From Mycobacterium asiaticum (GTDB lineage: Bacteria > Actinomycetota > Actinomycetes > Mycobacteriales > Mycobacteriaceae), in NCBI RefSeq assembly GCF_001673365.1, contig NZ_LZLS01000003.1:62001-126000 (forward strand): 64,000 nucleotides of DNA, read 5' to 3'. The translations under genes were made by a program, and so were the position numbers. The notes beneath the pieces were generated by a model, which saw nothing but the letters and a program-made list of their open reading frames with translations, did not search any database and was not told where the DNA came from. Shown here one piece after another: positions 16,602-25,056 of this stretch. The number at the start of each line of letters is the position of its first letter. Position 1 is the stretch's first letter.

Positions 16602-17482
16602 TGACAAACTCCGGCCAGACGGCTGATCCCGGCGCGACGCGAGTGGCCGTCTATTTCGATTTCGACAACATCGTGATCTCGCGCTACGACCAGGTGCACG
16701 GCCGCAACACGTTCCAGCGAGACAAAGCCAAGGGCTTGGACAAGGAACGGCTGCGAATCGCAACCGTCGACCTGGGCGCCATCATCGACTTCGCGTCCTC
16801 GTTCGGGACGCTGGTGCTCACCCGCGCGTACGCGGACTGGTCAGCGGATGTCAACGCCGGTTACCACGGCCAGTTGGTCGGTCGAGCGGTCGACCTTGTG
16901 CAACTGTTTCCCGCGGCCGCCTACGGAAAGAACGGCGCCGACATCCGGCTCGCCGTCGACGCGGTCGAGGACATGTTCCGGCTACCGGATCTCACCCATG
17001 TCGTCATCGTCGGCGGGGATTCCGACTACATCGCGTTGGCGCAGCGCTGCAAGCGTCTCGGCCGCTACGTCGTCGGAATCGGGGTAGCCGGTGCCAGCAG
17101 CCAGTCCTTGGCTGCCGCCTGCGACGAGTTCCTCACCTACGACGCACTTCCCGGGATTTCGACGACCGCCTCCACGTCGCAACCCAAGAAACGCGGACGG
17201 CAGGCCAACTCCGACGACACCGACGAGGAGTCGTCGGCACCCGATCCGCAGGTCGCGGCTACCGGGTTGCTTGAGCGCGCCCTCCGGATCGGTCAGGAAA
17301 AGGACGACGCGGACTGGCTGCACAATTCGGCGGTCAAAGCACAGATGAAGCGGATGAACCCGTCGTTCAGCGAAAAGTCCTTGGGTTTCAAGTCTTTCAG
17401 CGATTTCCTGCGCTCGCGCAGCGACCTGGTCGAGCTCGACGAGAGCACCACGACGCGTATGGTGCGACTCAAGAGCACCTAG
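16601..17482 (+). CDS. NYN domain protein with C-terminal LOTUS/OST-HTH-like domain (putative RNase)
   Basis: A 293-residue protein. The ATG at 16601 shares one base with the FadD1 stop (TGATG), which decides the start over an in-frame ATG five codons upstream. Residues 10-180 are a NYN (PIN-like nuclease) domain with acidic residues in YFDFDNIV, GADIRLAVDAVEDM and VIVGGDSDYIALAQRC. After a Ser/Asp-rich linker (TDEESSAPDP) comes a winged-helix-like segment, roughly residues 215-290, with KAQMKRMNPSFSEKSLGFKSFSDFLRSRSDLVEL, characteristic of the OST-HTH/LOTUS domain that binds RNA. The protein probably cleaves RNA. Its coupling to an acyl-CoA ligase and a TetR regulator is unexpected. Confidence 0.85.
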   Translation: MTNSGQTADPGATRVAVYFDFDNIVISRYDQVHGRNTFQRDKAKGLDKERLRIATVDLGAIIDFASSFGTLVLTRAYADWSADVNAGYHGQLVGRAVDLVQLFPAAAYGKNGADIRLAVDAVEDMFRLPDLTHVVIVGGDSDYIALAQRCKRLGRYVVGIGVAGASSQSLAAACDEFLTYDALPGISTTASTSQPKKRGRQANSDDTDEESSAPDPQVAATGLLERALRIGQEKDDADWLHNSAVKAQMKRMNPSFSEKSLGFKSFSDFLRSRSDLVELDESTTTRMVRLKST

Positions 17483-18147
17483 CCGTCGAGCTCGCCGGCG
17501 ATACCGCGCTCCAGGCCGGTACGGGTGTTGTCCGGCAACACTATGAGGCCCTCGAGTTCGGCGCGTGCCAAACCGTATGCGTGCTGGCGCTCCTGGGTCG
17601 TCGCGGCGCTGTCAGCGGCGATCCGAAGCAGGCTTTGTGCCCGGGCCAGTCGCTGCTTCTCGGCCGTGGAGAAGTCGCTGTTGCGCCTGCGAGTCGCCTC
17701 TGCTTCGGCGGCGTTGAACGCGGTCACATAGTCCTCGACGGCATCGAGATACTGCCTTGCGGCATCGCGGTCGTCGAACAGATCCTCCGCACGCACCGGC
17801 TTGTGCAGATCTGCCCGCAACTTGGCCTTGTGAAAGCCGGTGGTCAGCGGGTCCCGCATGTCGGTCATGACCGGGAAATCCAGCAGTCGGGCCGCGTCGA
17901 GTTCATACTGCAGCCAGCGGGCATCGGTCTTGTCGTGCGCGTCGATGGCGCGCTTTATCGCCTGCCAGTGGGTCGCGGGGTTCGTCGGCGAAGACGCAGC
18001 GTTGGGCACGGCGTCGGGTGCCCGATCGGCGCTCCCCTGCCCCATCCGCCGGTTCAAAGATGTAAGCGCCTTGATAGCGGCCGCGATCAAGCCGATCAGC
18101 GGCAACGCCAGCAATAGCAACTCGATGAGCCGAAACAGCACTCCCAC
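17479..18147 (-). CDS. conserved hypothetical membrane-anchored protein
   Basis: A 222-residue protein not assigned to a known family. The N-terminus (MGVLFRLIELLLLALPLIGLIAAAIKAL, residues 1-28) is a membrane anchor without a cleavage site. The rest is hydrophilic and probably helical: HWQAIKRAIDAHDKTDARWLQYELDAARLLDFPVMTDMRDPLTTGFHKAKLRADLHKP and, toward the C-terminus, YLDAVEDYVTAFNAAEAEATRRRNSDFSTAEKQRLARAQSLLRIAAD, with coiled-coil character. It is convergent with the NYN gene, and the two stop codons share the tetranucleotide CTAG. Confidence 0.7.
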   Translation of the reverse strand: MGVLFRLIELLLLALPLIGLIAAAIKALTSLNRRMGQGSADRAPDAVPNAASSPTNPATHWQAIKRAIDAHDKTDARWLQYELDAARLLDFPVMTDMRDPLTTGFHKAKLRADLHKPVRAEDLFDDRDAARQYLDAVEDYVTAFNAAEAEATRRRNSDFSTAEKQRLARAQSLLRIAADSAATTQERQHAYGLARAELEGLIVLPDNTRTGLERGIAGELDG

Positions 18148-18167
18148 GACGTCAGGATGCCACCATT

Positions 18168-18965
18168 TCAGCGTTTGTCGGTTTGACCGGCGGCGATCTC
18201 GTCGGCCGCCTTGGCAGCCACCCCGCCGGCCAGCCTCGAGGCTACTTCCGGCGCATTCGCGGCGAACCGGGCCAGCACGCGCTGACGCAGCGGCGCTACG
18301 GTGATCTCGCCGCGATTGCGCTCGATCGCGGTTACCACCGCCGCGCCCACCTGCTCGGGTGTCCCGGTCCCGATCAGCGGCGGCGGTGCCGCGCCAGAAT
18401 CAGCGAACATACCGGCGCCGCCGATCGCACCCGGGCTGACAACCGAAACTCCGATCCCGTCGGGTCGCAAGTCGTCGCGCAGGCACAGGGCGAATCCGCG
18501 TAGGCCGAACTTGGTCGCCGCATACAGCGAGGCGCGAGCCGTCGCCGTTTTGCCCGAGATCGACGAGATGTAGACGAAATGGCCTGAACCTCTGGCGACG
18601 AAGGCCGGGATCAACTCGCGGGTCATCTGTACCGGCACTTCGAGATTGACGCGCAGCGCGCGGTCGATCTGCTCAGCGGTATAGCTGTCGAGCTTTCCCG
18701 AGGCCGGCAGCGCCGCATTGGATACCAGCACATCGATCGGGCCGGCTTCGGCCAGCAGCGCCTGGCCCGCGCCCGGTTCGGCGAGGTCGCTGACGATCGT
18801 CCGGTGTCCACTGCCCGAGAGAGCAGCCACCAATCCCTCGAGTTCCTGAGGCTTGCGTGAACTGACTATCAGCCGCGCACCGCGGTCGGCGAGTGCCGTG
18901 GCGATCGCCTGGCCCAGGCCGCCAGTCGCCCCAGTGAGCAGAACAATCTTTCCCGATAACTCCAT
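18168..18965 (-). CDS. short-chain dehydrogenase/reductase
   Basis: A 265-residue SDR from ATG 18965; an upstream in-frame ATG at 19016 would add 17 residues before the first beta strand and is less likely. It starts MELSGKIVLLTGATGGLGQAIATAL with TGATGGLG as cofactor motif, VSNAALPASG in place of NNAG near residue 82, the catalytic Ser in YISSISG and YAATK near residue 147. The C-terminal part has a RNRGEITVAPLRQRVLARFAANAPEVASRLAG segment seen in SDRs that often have a helical, possibly membrane-associated tail. The gene diverges from fabG3. Confidence 0.88.
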   Translation of the reverse strand: MELSGKIVLLTGATGGLGQAIATALADRGARLIVSSRKPQELEGLVAALSGSGHRTIVSDLAEPGAGQALLAEAGPIDVLVSNAALPASGKLDSYTAEQIDRALRVNLEVPVQMTRELIPAFVARGSGHFVYISSISGKTATARASLYAATKFGLRGFALCLRDDLRPDGIGVSVVSPGAIGGAGMFADSGAAPPPLIGTGTPEQVGAAVVTAIERNRGEITVAPLRQRVLARFAANAPEVASRLAGGVAAKAADEIAAGQTDKR

Positions 18966-19004
18966 TGCGACGACGCTAGTCGATCCAAAGACCCGCCCGT
19001 ACGG

Positions 19005-19030
19005 CCATACGTTCAATGGTCTATGTATGG
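19005..19030. promoter_or_regulatory. inverted repeat between divergent SDR genes
   Basis: Arms CCATAC and GTATGG, separated by 14 bases, lie in the 111-base gap between the minus-strand SDR and fabG3. Six-base arms with wide spacing could be chance; position in a divergent promoter region makes a shared operator possible. Confidence 0.3.
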
Positions 19031-19076
19031 TGCGTGAAATGACGTCCCTATAGACCGCGCACAGTCAGGAGATTCA

Positions 19077-19859
19077 ATGCCGAACCGATTGACCGACAAA
19101 GTCGCCCTGATCAGTGGCGGGGCGCGCGGCATGGGTGCGTCCCATGTGCGGGCACTGGTAGCCGAGGGCGCCAAAGTTGTGTTCGGCGACATCCTCGACG
19201 ACGAAGGCAAGGCCGTGGCAGCGGAAGTCGGTGACGCCGTGCGCTACCTGCACCTCGATGTCACCGACCCCGACCAGTGGGATGCCGCGGTCAACACCAC
19301 CCTGAGCGAATTCGGGCGCCTCGACATCCTGGTGAACAACGCCGGCATCATCAATGTCGGCATCCTCGAGGAGTACGCGCTCTCGGAATGGCAGCGGATT
19401 CTCGACATCAACCTCACCGGCGTTTTCCTGGGCATCCGCTCGGTCGTCAAGCCCATGAAAGCCGCGGGCCGCGGGTCCATCATCAACATTTCCTCTATCG
19501 AAGGACTTGCCGGCACCATCGCCTGTCACGGTTACACGGCGACCAAATTCGCTGTCCGAGGTCTGACCAAGTCCGCAGCTTTGGAGTTGGGCCCCAGTGG
19601 AATTCGGGTGAACTCCATCCACCCTGGGCTCATCAGGACCCCGATGACCGAATGGGTGCCGGAGGACATTTTCCAGACCGCGCTGGGCCGGATCGCCGAG
19701 CCGCAGGAGGTCTCCAACCTGGTCATCTACCTGGCCAGCGACGAGTCCAGCTACTCGACGGGTTCGGAATTCGTGGTCGACGGCGGCTGCGTGGCAGGCC
19801 TTGGGCATAAAGACTTTTCGGTGGTCGACACCGCGGGCCAACCCGACTGGGTCACCTAG
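19077..19859 (+). CDS. fabG3: SDR, FabG3-type (20-beta-)hydroxysteroid dehydrogenase
   Basis: A 260-residue SDR starting at an ATG behind TCAGGAGATTCA. It contains GGARGMGASHVRALVAEGAKVVFGDILDDEGKAVAAE, NNAGI, INISSIEGL, YTATK and SIHPGLIRTPMTEWVPEDIFQTALGR. These blocks and the length match my memory of M. tuberculosis FabG3 (Rv2002), reported as an NADH-dependent 20-beta-hydroxysteroid dehydrogenase, almost residue for residue. It would interconvert hydroxyl and keto groups on a steroid or lipid substrate in the cytoplasm. The gene is divergent from another SDR and convergent with the amidohydrolase operon. Confidence 0.88.
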   Translation: MPNRLTDKVALISGGARGMGASHVRALVAEGAKVVFGDILDDEGKAVAAEVGDAVRYLHLDVTDPDQWDAAVNTTLSEFGRLDILVNNAGIINVGILEEYALSEWQRILDINLTGVFLGIRSVVKPMKAAGRGSIINISSIEGLAGTIACHGYTATKFAVRGLTKSAALELGPSGIRVNSIHPGLIRTPMTEWVPEDIFQTALGRIAEPQEVSNLVIYLASDESSYSTGSEFVVDGGCVAGLGHKDFSVVDTAGQPDWVT

Positions 19860-19954
19860 TCCGTACTTACCCCCGCCTCCGTACCTACCCCAGCGTCCAC
19901 TGTGCGGTTAACGACGCCCAATCGGCGTGTCGCGTCGTGAAATTCACACTCGAC

Positions 19955-19976
19955 GGGCGGGCCGGGTGCGGGCGGG
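19955..19976 (+). other. G-quadruplex-type motif in convergent intergenic region
   Basis: Five GGG runs occur with spacers of 1, 2, 3 and 1 bases (GGG-C-GGG-CC-GGG-TGC-GGG-C-GGG). The site is in the 170-base gap between the converging fabG3 and amidohydrolase genes. The same gap also has a near-repeat CCGTACTTACCCC / CCGTACCTACCCC (19860-19890). Whether it folds or acts in transcription termination is inference. Confidence 0.5.
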
Positions 19977-20029
19977 AGCGGACCAGGCGATCGGCGGGCA
20001 AGGCCGGACGAGGGCGGGCGAGGGCGCGG

Positions 20030-21298
20030 CTAGAACGCGTCCGGATCAAGCGCAACCTCCGGTGGCACCGGATGCTGATAAAGCCGTGCGGCGTTCTCCC
20101 AAGTGATCTTTCGAATGACGTCGTCGGGCAGCCCACCGATTTCCTCGTGGATCGTCTGCTGGGTATGCGGCCACGTCGAATCGCAGTGCGGGTAGTCGGC
20201 TTCCAGCATGATGTTGTCCACGCCGATCCGCTCGTACTGCACGAACGACGACTTGTCCTCCACCGCGCAGAACCAGAAATTGCGGGTGAAAACCTCTGCG
20301 GGCGTGAGGGTTTCACTAAACGCTTGCCAGGTGCCGTACATCGCGTGGTAGCTGAGCATGTGATCTAGGCGGTCCAATAGCCCGGCAACCCAACCGATTC
20401 CGCCCTCGGACAAGCAGATTTTGAGGTCGGGGTATCTGCTGGGCAATCCCGAGTACAGCCAATCCACGGCGGCGGAGATGGCGTATGCGAAAAACAGGAC
20501 GCCCTGCACGTCCGGCGGCGCGTCGGCGGTCGTCGACGGCGAGGACCCGGACGAGCCGATATGCAGGTTCACGACGGTGCCCGTCTCGGCACACGCCGCC
20601 ATCATCGGCTCCCAGTGGCCGGAGTGGATACTGGGAAAGCCGAGCATCGCCGGGTTCTCGCTGAATGTCACGGCGTGGAAACCGCGCTCGGCGTTCTCGT
20701 AGATCATCTTTGCGCCCAGTTCCGGATCCAGCAGCCAGGGCAACTGGCAGGGAATGATCCGGCCGGGATAGCTGCCGGCCCAGACGTCCAAATGCCAGTC
20801 GTTCCAGGCCCGCACGGAAGCCAGTGCAAGGTCACGGTCCTTGGTGACCTGCTGCAGTCGCTGTCCGGCGAACCCGGGCAGGAAGGACGGAAAGTTCAGC
20901 GACGCGTAAATGCCGTTGAGGTCCATGTCCGCGATCCGCGCATGGATATCCCATGCCCCTCTGCGCATTTCGTCGAATCGGACCGGTTCGAAGCCATACT
21001 CTGATACCGGCCTGCCCACCACCGCGTTGAAGCCGACGTTGGGCAGCACCTGTCCGTCATAGACCCACGTCTGCCCACCTTCTGGTGTGTCGACGACCTT
21101 CGGCGCGCGGTCGGCAAACCTGCTTGGAAGACGCCCGGTAAATGTGTCCGGCGGCTCGACGATGTGATCGTCCACCGAGATCACTGTGTAGCGCCGCTCG
21201 GCCCGAGGCGGATCGGGCAGCAACGTCACCGTTCGGTCCTCACCCGTCTTGGCGGTGGTGAAGTTCAGGTCGGCGGCAAGCTCATCGATCGATTTCAC
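20030..21298 (-). CDS. amidohydrolase family (metal-dependent TIM barrel hydrolase/decarboxylase)
   Basis: A 422-residue member of the Amidohydro_2 group. The first metal-binding strand is VISVDDHIVEPPDTF near residue 40 (DxH), and the last is NIMLEADYPHCDSTWPHTQ near residue 373, whose Asp is usually catalytic. In between, WVAGLLDRLDHMLSYHAM and VEDKSSFVQYERIGVDN are typical of this mycobacterial group. Relatives include 2-amino-3-carboxymuconate semialdehyde decarboxylase-like enzymes, so C-C or C-N cleavage of a small acid is possible; the substrate is not known. It is the last of three minus-strand genes (acyl-CoA ligase, class II aldolase, amidohydrolase); the aldolase stop lies 33 bases upstream. 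Confidence 0.85.
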   Translation of the reverse strand: MKSIDELAADLNFTTAKTGEDRTVTLLPDPPRAERRYTVISVDDHIVEPPDTFTGRLPSRFADRAPKVVDTPEGGQTWVYDGQVLPNVGFNAVVGRPVSEYGFEPVRFDEMRRGAWDIHARIADMDLNGIYASLNFPSFLPGFAGQRLQQVTKDRDLALASVRAWNDWHLDVWAGSYPGRIIPCQLPWLLDPELGAKMIYENAERGFHAVTFSENPAMLGFPSIHSGHWEPMMAACAETGTVVNLHIGSSGSSPSTTADAPPDVQGVLFFAYAISAAVDWLYSGLPSRYPDLKICLSEGGIGWVAGLLDRLDHMLSYHAMYGTWQAFSETLTPAEVFTRNFWFCAVEDKSSFVQYERIGVDNIMLEADYPHCDSTWPHTQQTIHEEIGGLPDDVIRKITWENAARLYQHPVPPEVALDPDAF

Positions 21299-21331
21299 GG
21301 GGTCTCCTTCCGTGCGCGAGAAGACGCGGGA

Positions 21332-22105
21332 TTACGTGAGCACATCGGGGTCGGACTTGATCGTCATCCGTGCCGCACCCGCCCAGTAGACATCGGCGGC
21401 GCGTTCGATCAACGAGACCTGCATGCCCGCCATGTCCGACCAATTCATCCGCGATGGTTCCTCGCCGGTCAGCAAGACGTCATAGGCCATTCGGCAGACC
21501 CGCTCGATCGATGCCGCCCGATACACCGCTTCGGCCAGATTCCGGCCGGTGGCGACGACGCCGTGATTGGCCAGGATCGTCAGGTTGGCTCCGCCGATAT
21601 GTGCCGCGAGATCGGCTGCGCGGGAAGGGCTGTCGATTTCTCCGTCGTAAGCCGAGACGAGGCACAGATCGTCCAGGAACAGCGATCCGGTCTGGTGGAC
21701 CAACTCGGGCAGCCGGCCCAGCGCAGCCAGAACGCATACGTAGTAGGGGTGGTTGTGGATGACCACCCGGGCGTCGTCACGAACCCGGTGCAATTCGGTA
21801 TGGATGTGGATGGCCGGCGTGACGTCCCAGCGGCCGCGCACCACTCGTGCGTCGGCGTCTACGGCACAGATGTCCGATGCGGTCAGTTCGGACCACCACA
21901 GCCCCCACGGATTCACCAGCATGTCGGTCTGGCCGTCGAGTTGCCAGGTGATGTGGCCCGCCATGTTCTCGGCGAAGCCGATCGACGCGAGATGCCGGAA
22001 CGCGACGGCCAACGCCTGCTCGTTGGACAATTCGACACCGATCGGCGGCACCACCGACGGCGCCCACACCTGCAGACCGCCTCTGCGTGCGTTAGGAGCG
22101 TCCAC
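21332..22105 (-). CDS. class II aldolase/adducin family protein
   Basis: A 257-residue protein. The GTG at 22105 is preferred because GGAGGG lies 5 bases upstream; an in-frame ATG at 22165 would overlap the ligase by 74 bases. Zinc-ligand clusters of the family are visible: IHIHTELHR near residue 101, VIHNHPYYV near residue 115 and ILANHGVVATG near residue 178, plus ENMAGHITW near the N-terminus. Class II aldolases cleave or form C-C bonds on phosphorylated or hydroxylated carbonyl compounds with Zn2+; some relatives are decarboxylases. It overlaps the upstream ligase gene by 14 bases, so translation is coupled. Confidence 0.85.
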   Translation of the reverse strand: MDAPNARRGGLQVWAPSVVPPIGVELSNEQALAVAFRHLASIGFAENMAGHITWQLDGQTDMLVNPWGLWWSELTASDICAVDADARVVRGRWDVTPAIHIHTELHRVRDDARVVIHNHPYYVCVLAALGRLPELVHQTGSLFLDDLCLVSAYDGEIDSPSRAADLAAHIGGANLTILANHGVVATGRNLAEAVYRAASIERVCRMAYDVLLTGEEPSRMNWSDMAGMQVSLIERAADVYWAGAARMTIKSDPDVLT

Positions 22106-23723
22106 CAACACCCTCCATTCTGGCTCGAAGGTCTTCGCGTAGCTGCCCTTTGGCGACCTTGCCACCCGAGGACCGGGGCAGCTCGTCCACCACGATCAGG
22201 TGCTCGGGCAGTAATTCCTTGGAAACACCCAGTCCCAGAAGGTGATTGACCAACGCGGGCAGGTCGATCGTCTGCGAATCGGCGAGTTCTATGTACAGAC
22301 AGACCCTTTCGCCCAAAACGGGGTCGGGCATCGGCACCGCCGCGGCCAGCGCGAGCGCTGGGTGCGTCATGGCAGCGTCTTCGACTTGTGCCGCACTGAT
22401 GTTCTTGCCGCCACGCAGAATGAAGTCCGACGTTCGCCCGGTGACGGTCAGATAACCATCGGCATCGATCTCGCAGAGATCGCCCATCCGCATCCAACCG
22501 TCCGGGGTGAATAACTTGTCGTGGTCGGTGCCGTCTGCCAAACCGCTGAGGTAGCCGAGACTGGTCGCCGGTCCACGGCAGGCGGGCTGGCCGCGACCTG
22601 TATGGGTGACGTCCAAATCACCGTCGAAAAGGCGCACGGACATCTCCGGGATTATCCGCCCACCGGTGCGGAGTCGGCGATCCTGCGAGTCATCAAGGGT
22701 TGTCGCGCTCAGCGCACCGGTCTCGTTCGAGCCGTAGAACTGAAGAATCTTGGCTCCGGTGAGTTCCTCGAAATCCGCGGCCGGCCGGTACGGCAACGCC
22801 TCGCCGCCGGTGAACACCACCCGCAACGAACGAAGATCGACTTCCCGGCTGGCAGGATCAGCCATCAGCATGGTCAATTGTGTACTGACGCAACACAATA
22901 CGGTCACCTTGTGGCGTGCTATCGCATCGCACGCCTCGCGCGTAGCGAACCGCGGCAGGATCACCGCGGTGGCACCGAGGTAGATCGGGGTGGTATGGCT
23001 GGTCCATATTCCGAACCCGAACGGCATCGGGATGATGGGCAGGAATACATCGGCCGATGTCAACAGCCCGTTGGCAACCGCCTGCTGGTGGAAGTAGTGC
23101 CAACGGTTCTGGGTGTGCACGACGCACTTGGGTAATCCCGTGGTGCCCGACGTGGAGTTGATCAGGAACACGTCGTCGGGACCTAGTTGCGATGCGGCAT
23201 CCAGCGCCCCAGGCTCCCCGTCGGCGTCCAAGCCCAGCGCCGCGCCATCTTGGCGCAGTACCAGCACCGGCATCGATGTGCGAGCCACTTCGGATGCGGC
23301 AGCGCTGTGCGCCTGATCGCTGACCAGCAGCTTCGGGCGCGTCGTACCCAATAGCTGGGCCACTTCCCGCGGTCCGGCACGCGCCCCGATACCGACAACG
23401 ACGGCCCCGCACCGCTCCACCGCGACGAAAAACGCGTGGAGGGCCGCCGAGTCGCCATGCCACACTGCGAGCCGATCACCCCTGGCCACACCGATCCCGA
23501 CCAGCTGCTTGGCCAGCGAATCGGCAGCCAAATCGAATGCCCGCCACGATAAGTCGTCGCCACGGTGGTCCACGTACGCCGTACGATCCGGCGACCGGTT
23601 GGCGTTGCGGCGCACCGCGTCCGACAGCGTCGAATCCGACCACCAAGCCGCCGCGTGATAGCGCGCGACATCCTCGGCGGTGAAAGCCGGCGATTGCGCA
23701 ATACTCAGCGCCCCGGCGGTCAT
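22092..23723 (-). CDS. AMP-dependent acyl-CoA synthetase (FadD-like)
   Basis: An enzyme of about 543 residues starting at ATG 23723 (MTAGALSIAQSPAFTAEDVARYHAAAWW); a longer frame from 23861 carries a poorly conserved leader. P-loop LINSTSGTTGLPKCVVHT is near residue 175, YGSNETGALSATTL near residue 317, the hinge block WMRMGDLCEIDADGYLTVTGRTSDFILRGGKNISA near residues 400-435 and the catalytic Lys in RSSGGKVAKGQL near residue 525. It should adenylate and thioesterify an unidentified carboxylic acid. It heads the ligase-aldolase-amidohydrolase operon, suggesting breakdown of an aromatic or keto acid side chain. The start is the least certain part. Confidence 0.82.
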   Translation of the reverse strand: MTAGALSIAQSPAFTAEDVARYHAAAWWSDSTLSDAVRRNANRSPDRTAYVDHRGDDLSWRAFDLAADSLAKQLVGIGVARGDRLAVWHGDSAALHAFFVAVERCGAVVVGIGARAGPREVAQLLGTTRPKLLVSDQAHSAAASEVARTSMPVLVLRQDGAALGLDADGEPGALDAASQLGPDDVFLINSTSGTTGLPKCVVHTQNRWHYFHQQAVANGLLTSADVFLPIIPMPFGFGIWTSHTTPIYLGATAVILPRFATREACDAIARHKVTVLCCVSTQLTMLMADPASREVDLRSLRVVFTGGEALPYRPAADFEELTGAKILQFYGSNETGALSATTLDDSQDRRLRTGGRIIPEMSVRLFDGDLDVTHTGRGQPACRGPATSLGYLSGLADGTDHDKLFTPDGWMRMGDLCEIDADGYLTVTGRTSDFILRGGKNISAAQVEDAAMTHPALALAAAVPMPDPVLGERVCLYIELADSQTIDLPALVNHLLGLGVSKELLPEHLIVVDELPRSSGGKVAKGQLREDLRARMEGVGGRS

Positions 23724-23881
23724 CACCAAATCATAGGAAAGTCGTCCGCGTCGTAGGCCGCGAGCCGTCAGTTTTATGCCGCTGAGCTGCGCTCCAAGAA
23801 TCCGTAGAGAACCCTCCAAGCTCGGAACCAGAGTCTGATGCCGCCCGAGATACCCCGACATTCAGGAGTGCAGGCACCGCC

Positions 23882-24766
23882 ATGGCCATCCTCGATTCGC
23901 CGACCCAGCACCATCACCCGCACTTCCCCGCTCCGCCCGGCTACCGTGAGCACCCGAGACGGCACCCGTGGGAGATCGGGCTGCTGGTCCTGGTGATCGT
24001 GTCGAGCATCGTGCTCTATCTGATCGCATTCGCGGTGGTGCTGTCCGGTACGGTCAGCCTGCTGTGGCTCTCGGTACTGGCCAACCCGCTGCTGCTGTTC
24101 CTGGGCCGGGGACTCAACTACGGGCAGCAACGCACCAACGGTGTCAAAATGTCGCCCACGCAATTCCCCGAGGGCTACTGGCTGGTGGTCGAGGCTGCCC
24201 AACGCTTCGGCCTCAGCGAGGTACCCGACGCCTACGTCGTGCTGGGTAACGGCCAGATCAACGCCTTCGCCAGCGGTCACGGCTTCCGCCGCTACGTCAC
24301 GGTCTACAGCGACCTGTTCGAGATCGGCGGCCAGGCTCGCGACCCGGAGGCACTGGCATTCGTGATCGGCCACGAGGTCGGGCACATCGCAGCCGGGCAC
24401 ACGTCGTACTGGCGCCAGCTGAGTCAGCTGGCTATGAAGATCCCTTTCCTCGGTCAGGCGCTGTCGCGGTCGATGGAGTACACCGCCGACAACTACGGCT
24501 ACGCGTTTCGCCCTGACGGTGCCCGTCGCGCCATCGGCGTGCTCAGCGCCGGCAAGTACCTGCTGCGATGGGTGGACTTCGACGGCATGGCCGACCGGGC
24601 CGGTACCGAAACCGGGTTTTTCGTCTGGTTGGCCAACATGCTCGCGTCACATCCGGTGAACACGTGGCGCGCCGCGGCTCTACGCAACCGCGCCGTCGCG
24701 GGGGCCCTGTTCTTTCGCCCGAAGCAACCGGTCACCGCACCCGCCAGCGCCAGTTGGCCGAGGTAA
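23882..24766 (+). CDS. M48 family zinc metalloprotease (membrane)
   Basis: A 294-residue membrane protease starting at ATG 23882. After a His/Pro-rich N-terminus (HHHPHFPAPPGYREH), two transmembrane segments span about residues 35-80. The catalytic motif is HEVGHIAAGH near residue 163 (HExxH), with the third zinc ligand probably the Glu in SMEYTADNYGYAF near residue 200, as in M48/HtpX-type proteases. It likely cleaves membrane or misfolded proteins. The next gene, a two-helix membrane protein, begins 12 bases after its stop, suggesting co-transcription. Confidence 0.88.
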   Translation: MAILDSPTQHHHPHFPAPPGYREHPRRHPWEIGLLVLVIVSSIVLYLIAFAVVLSGTVSLLWLSVLANPLLLFLGRGLNYGQQRTNGVKMSPTQFPEGYWLVVEAAQRFGLSEVPDAYVVLGNGQINAFASGHGFRRYVTVYSDLFEIGGQARDPEALAFVIGHEVGHIAAGHTSYWRQLSQLAMKIPFLGQALSRSMEYTADNYGYAFRPDGARRAIGVLSAGKYLLRWVDFDGMADRAGTETGFFVWLANMLASHPVNTWRAAALRNRAVAGALFFRPKQPVTAPASASWPR

Positions 24767-24777
24767 GCACACCGGCT

Positions 24778-25008
24778 ATGAAGACCAAGATCGCAGTGCT
24801 GCTGACCGGTGGCGCGATCGCGGCGATGCTGTTTCTGCACTATGTGGCGCTGACCCGAGCCGGTCTCCCAGTGGACTGGATGCTCTACCTCGGGCTGCCC
24901 GTCACAGTGGCAGGCGTGCTGTTCGCGCTCCGGTTGGCCGCGCTCGGGGCTGGCTGGGACAACGCAGATCGGCGTATTGCCAGTTGCGATCCGAGCGAGG
25001 ACAACTAG
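24778..25008 (+). CDS. small membrane protein, hypothetical
   Basis: A 76-residue protein from ATG 24778, with GAGGTAAG ahead as a weak ribosome binding site. MKTKIAVLLTGGAIAAMLFLHYVAL and WMLYLGLPVTVAGVLFALRLAAL are two transmembrane helices; the C-terminus is a short polar tail ending ASCDPSEDN. It follows the M48 protease gene after 11 bases and could be its partner, but no family is recognised. Confidence 0.65.
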   Translation: MKTKIAVLLTGGAIAAMLFLHYVALTRAGLPVDWMLYLGLPVTVAGVLFALRLAALGAGWDNADRRIASCDPSEDN

Positions 25009-25056
25009 GTCTTGCCTAAGCGGTGTGCGATCGAGGTTTGCCGGGAAGACGAAGGC

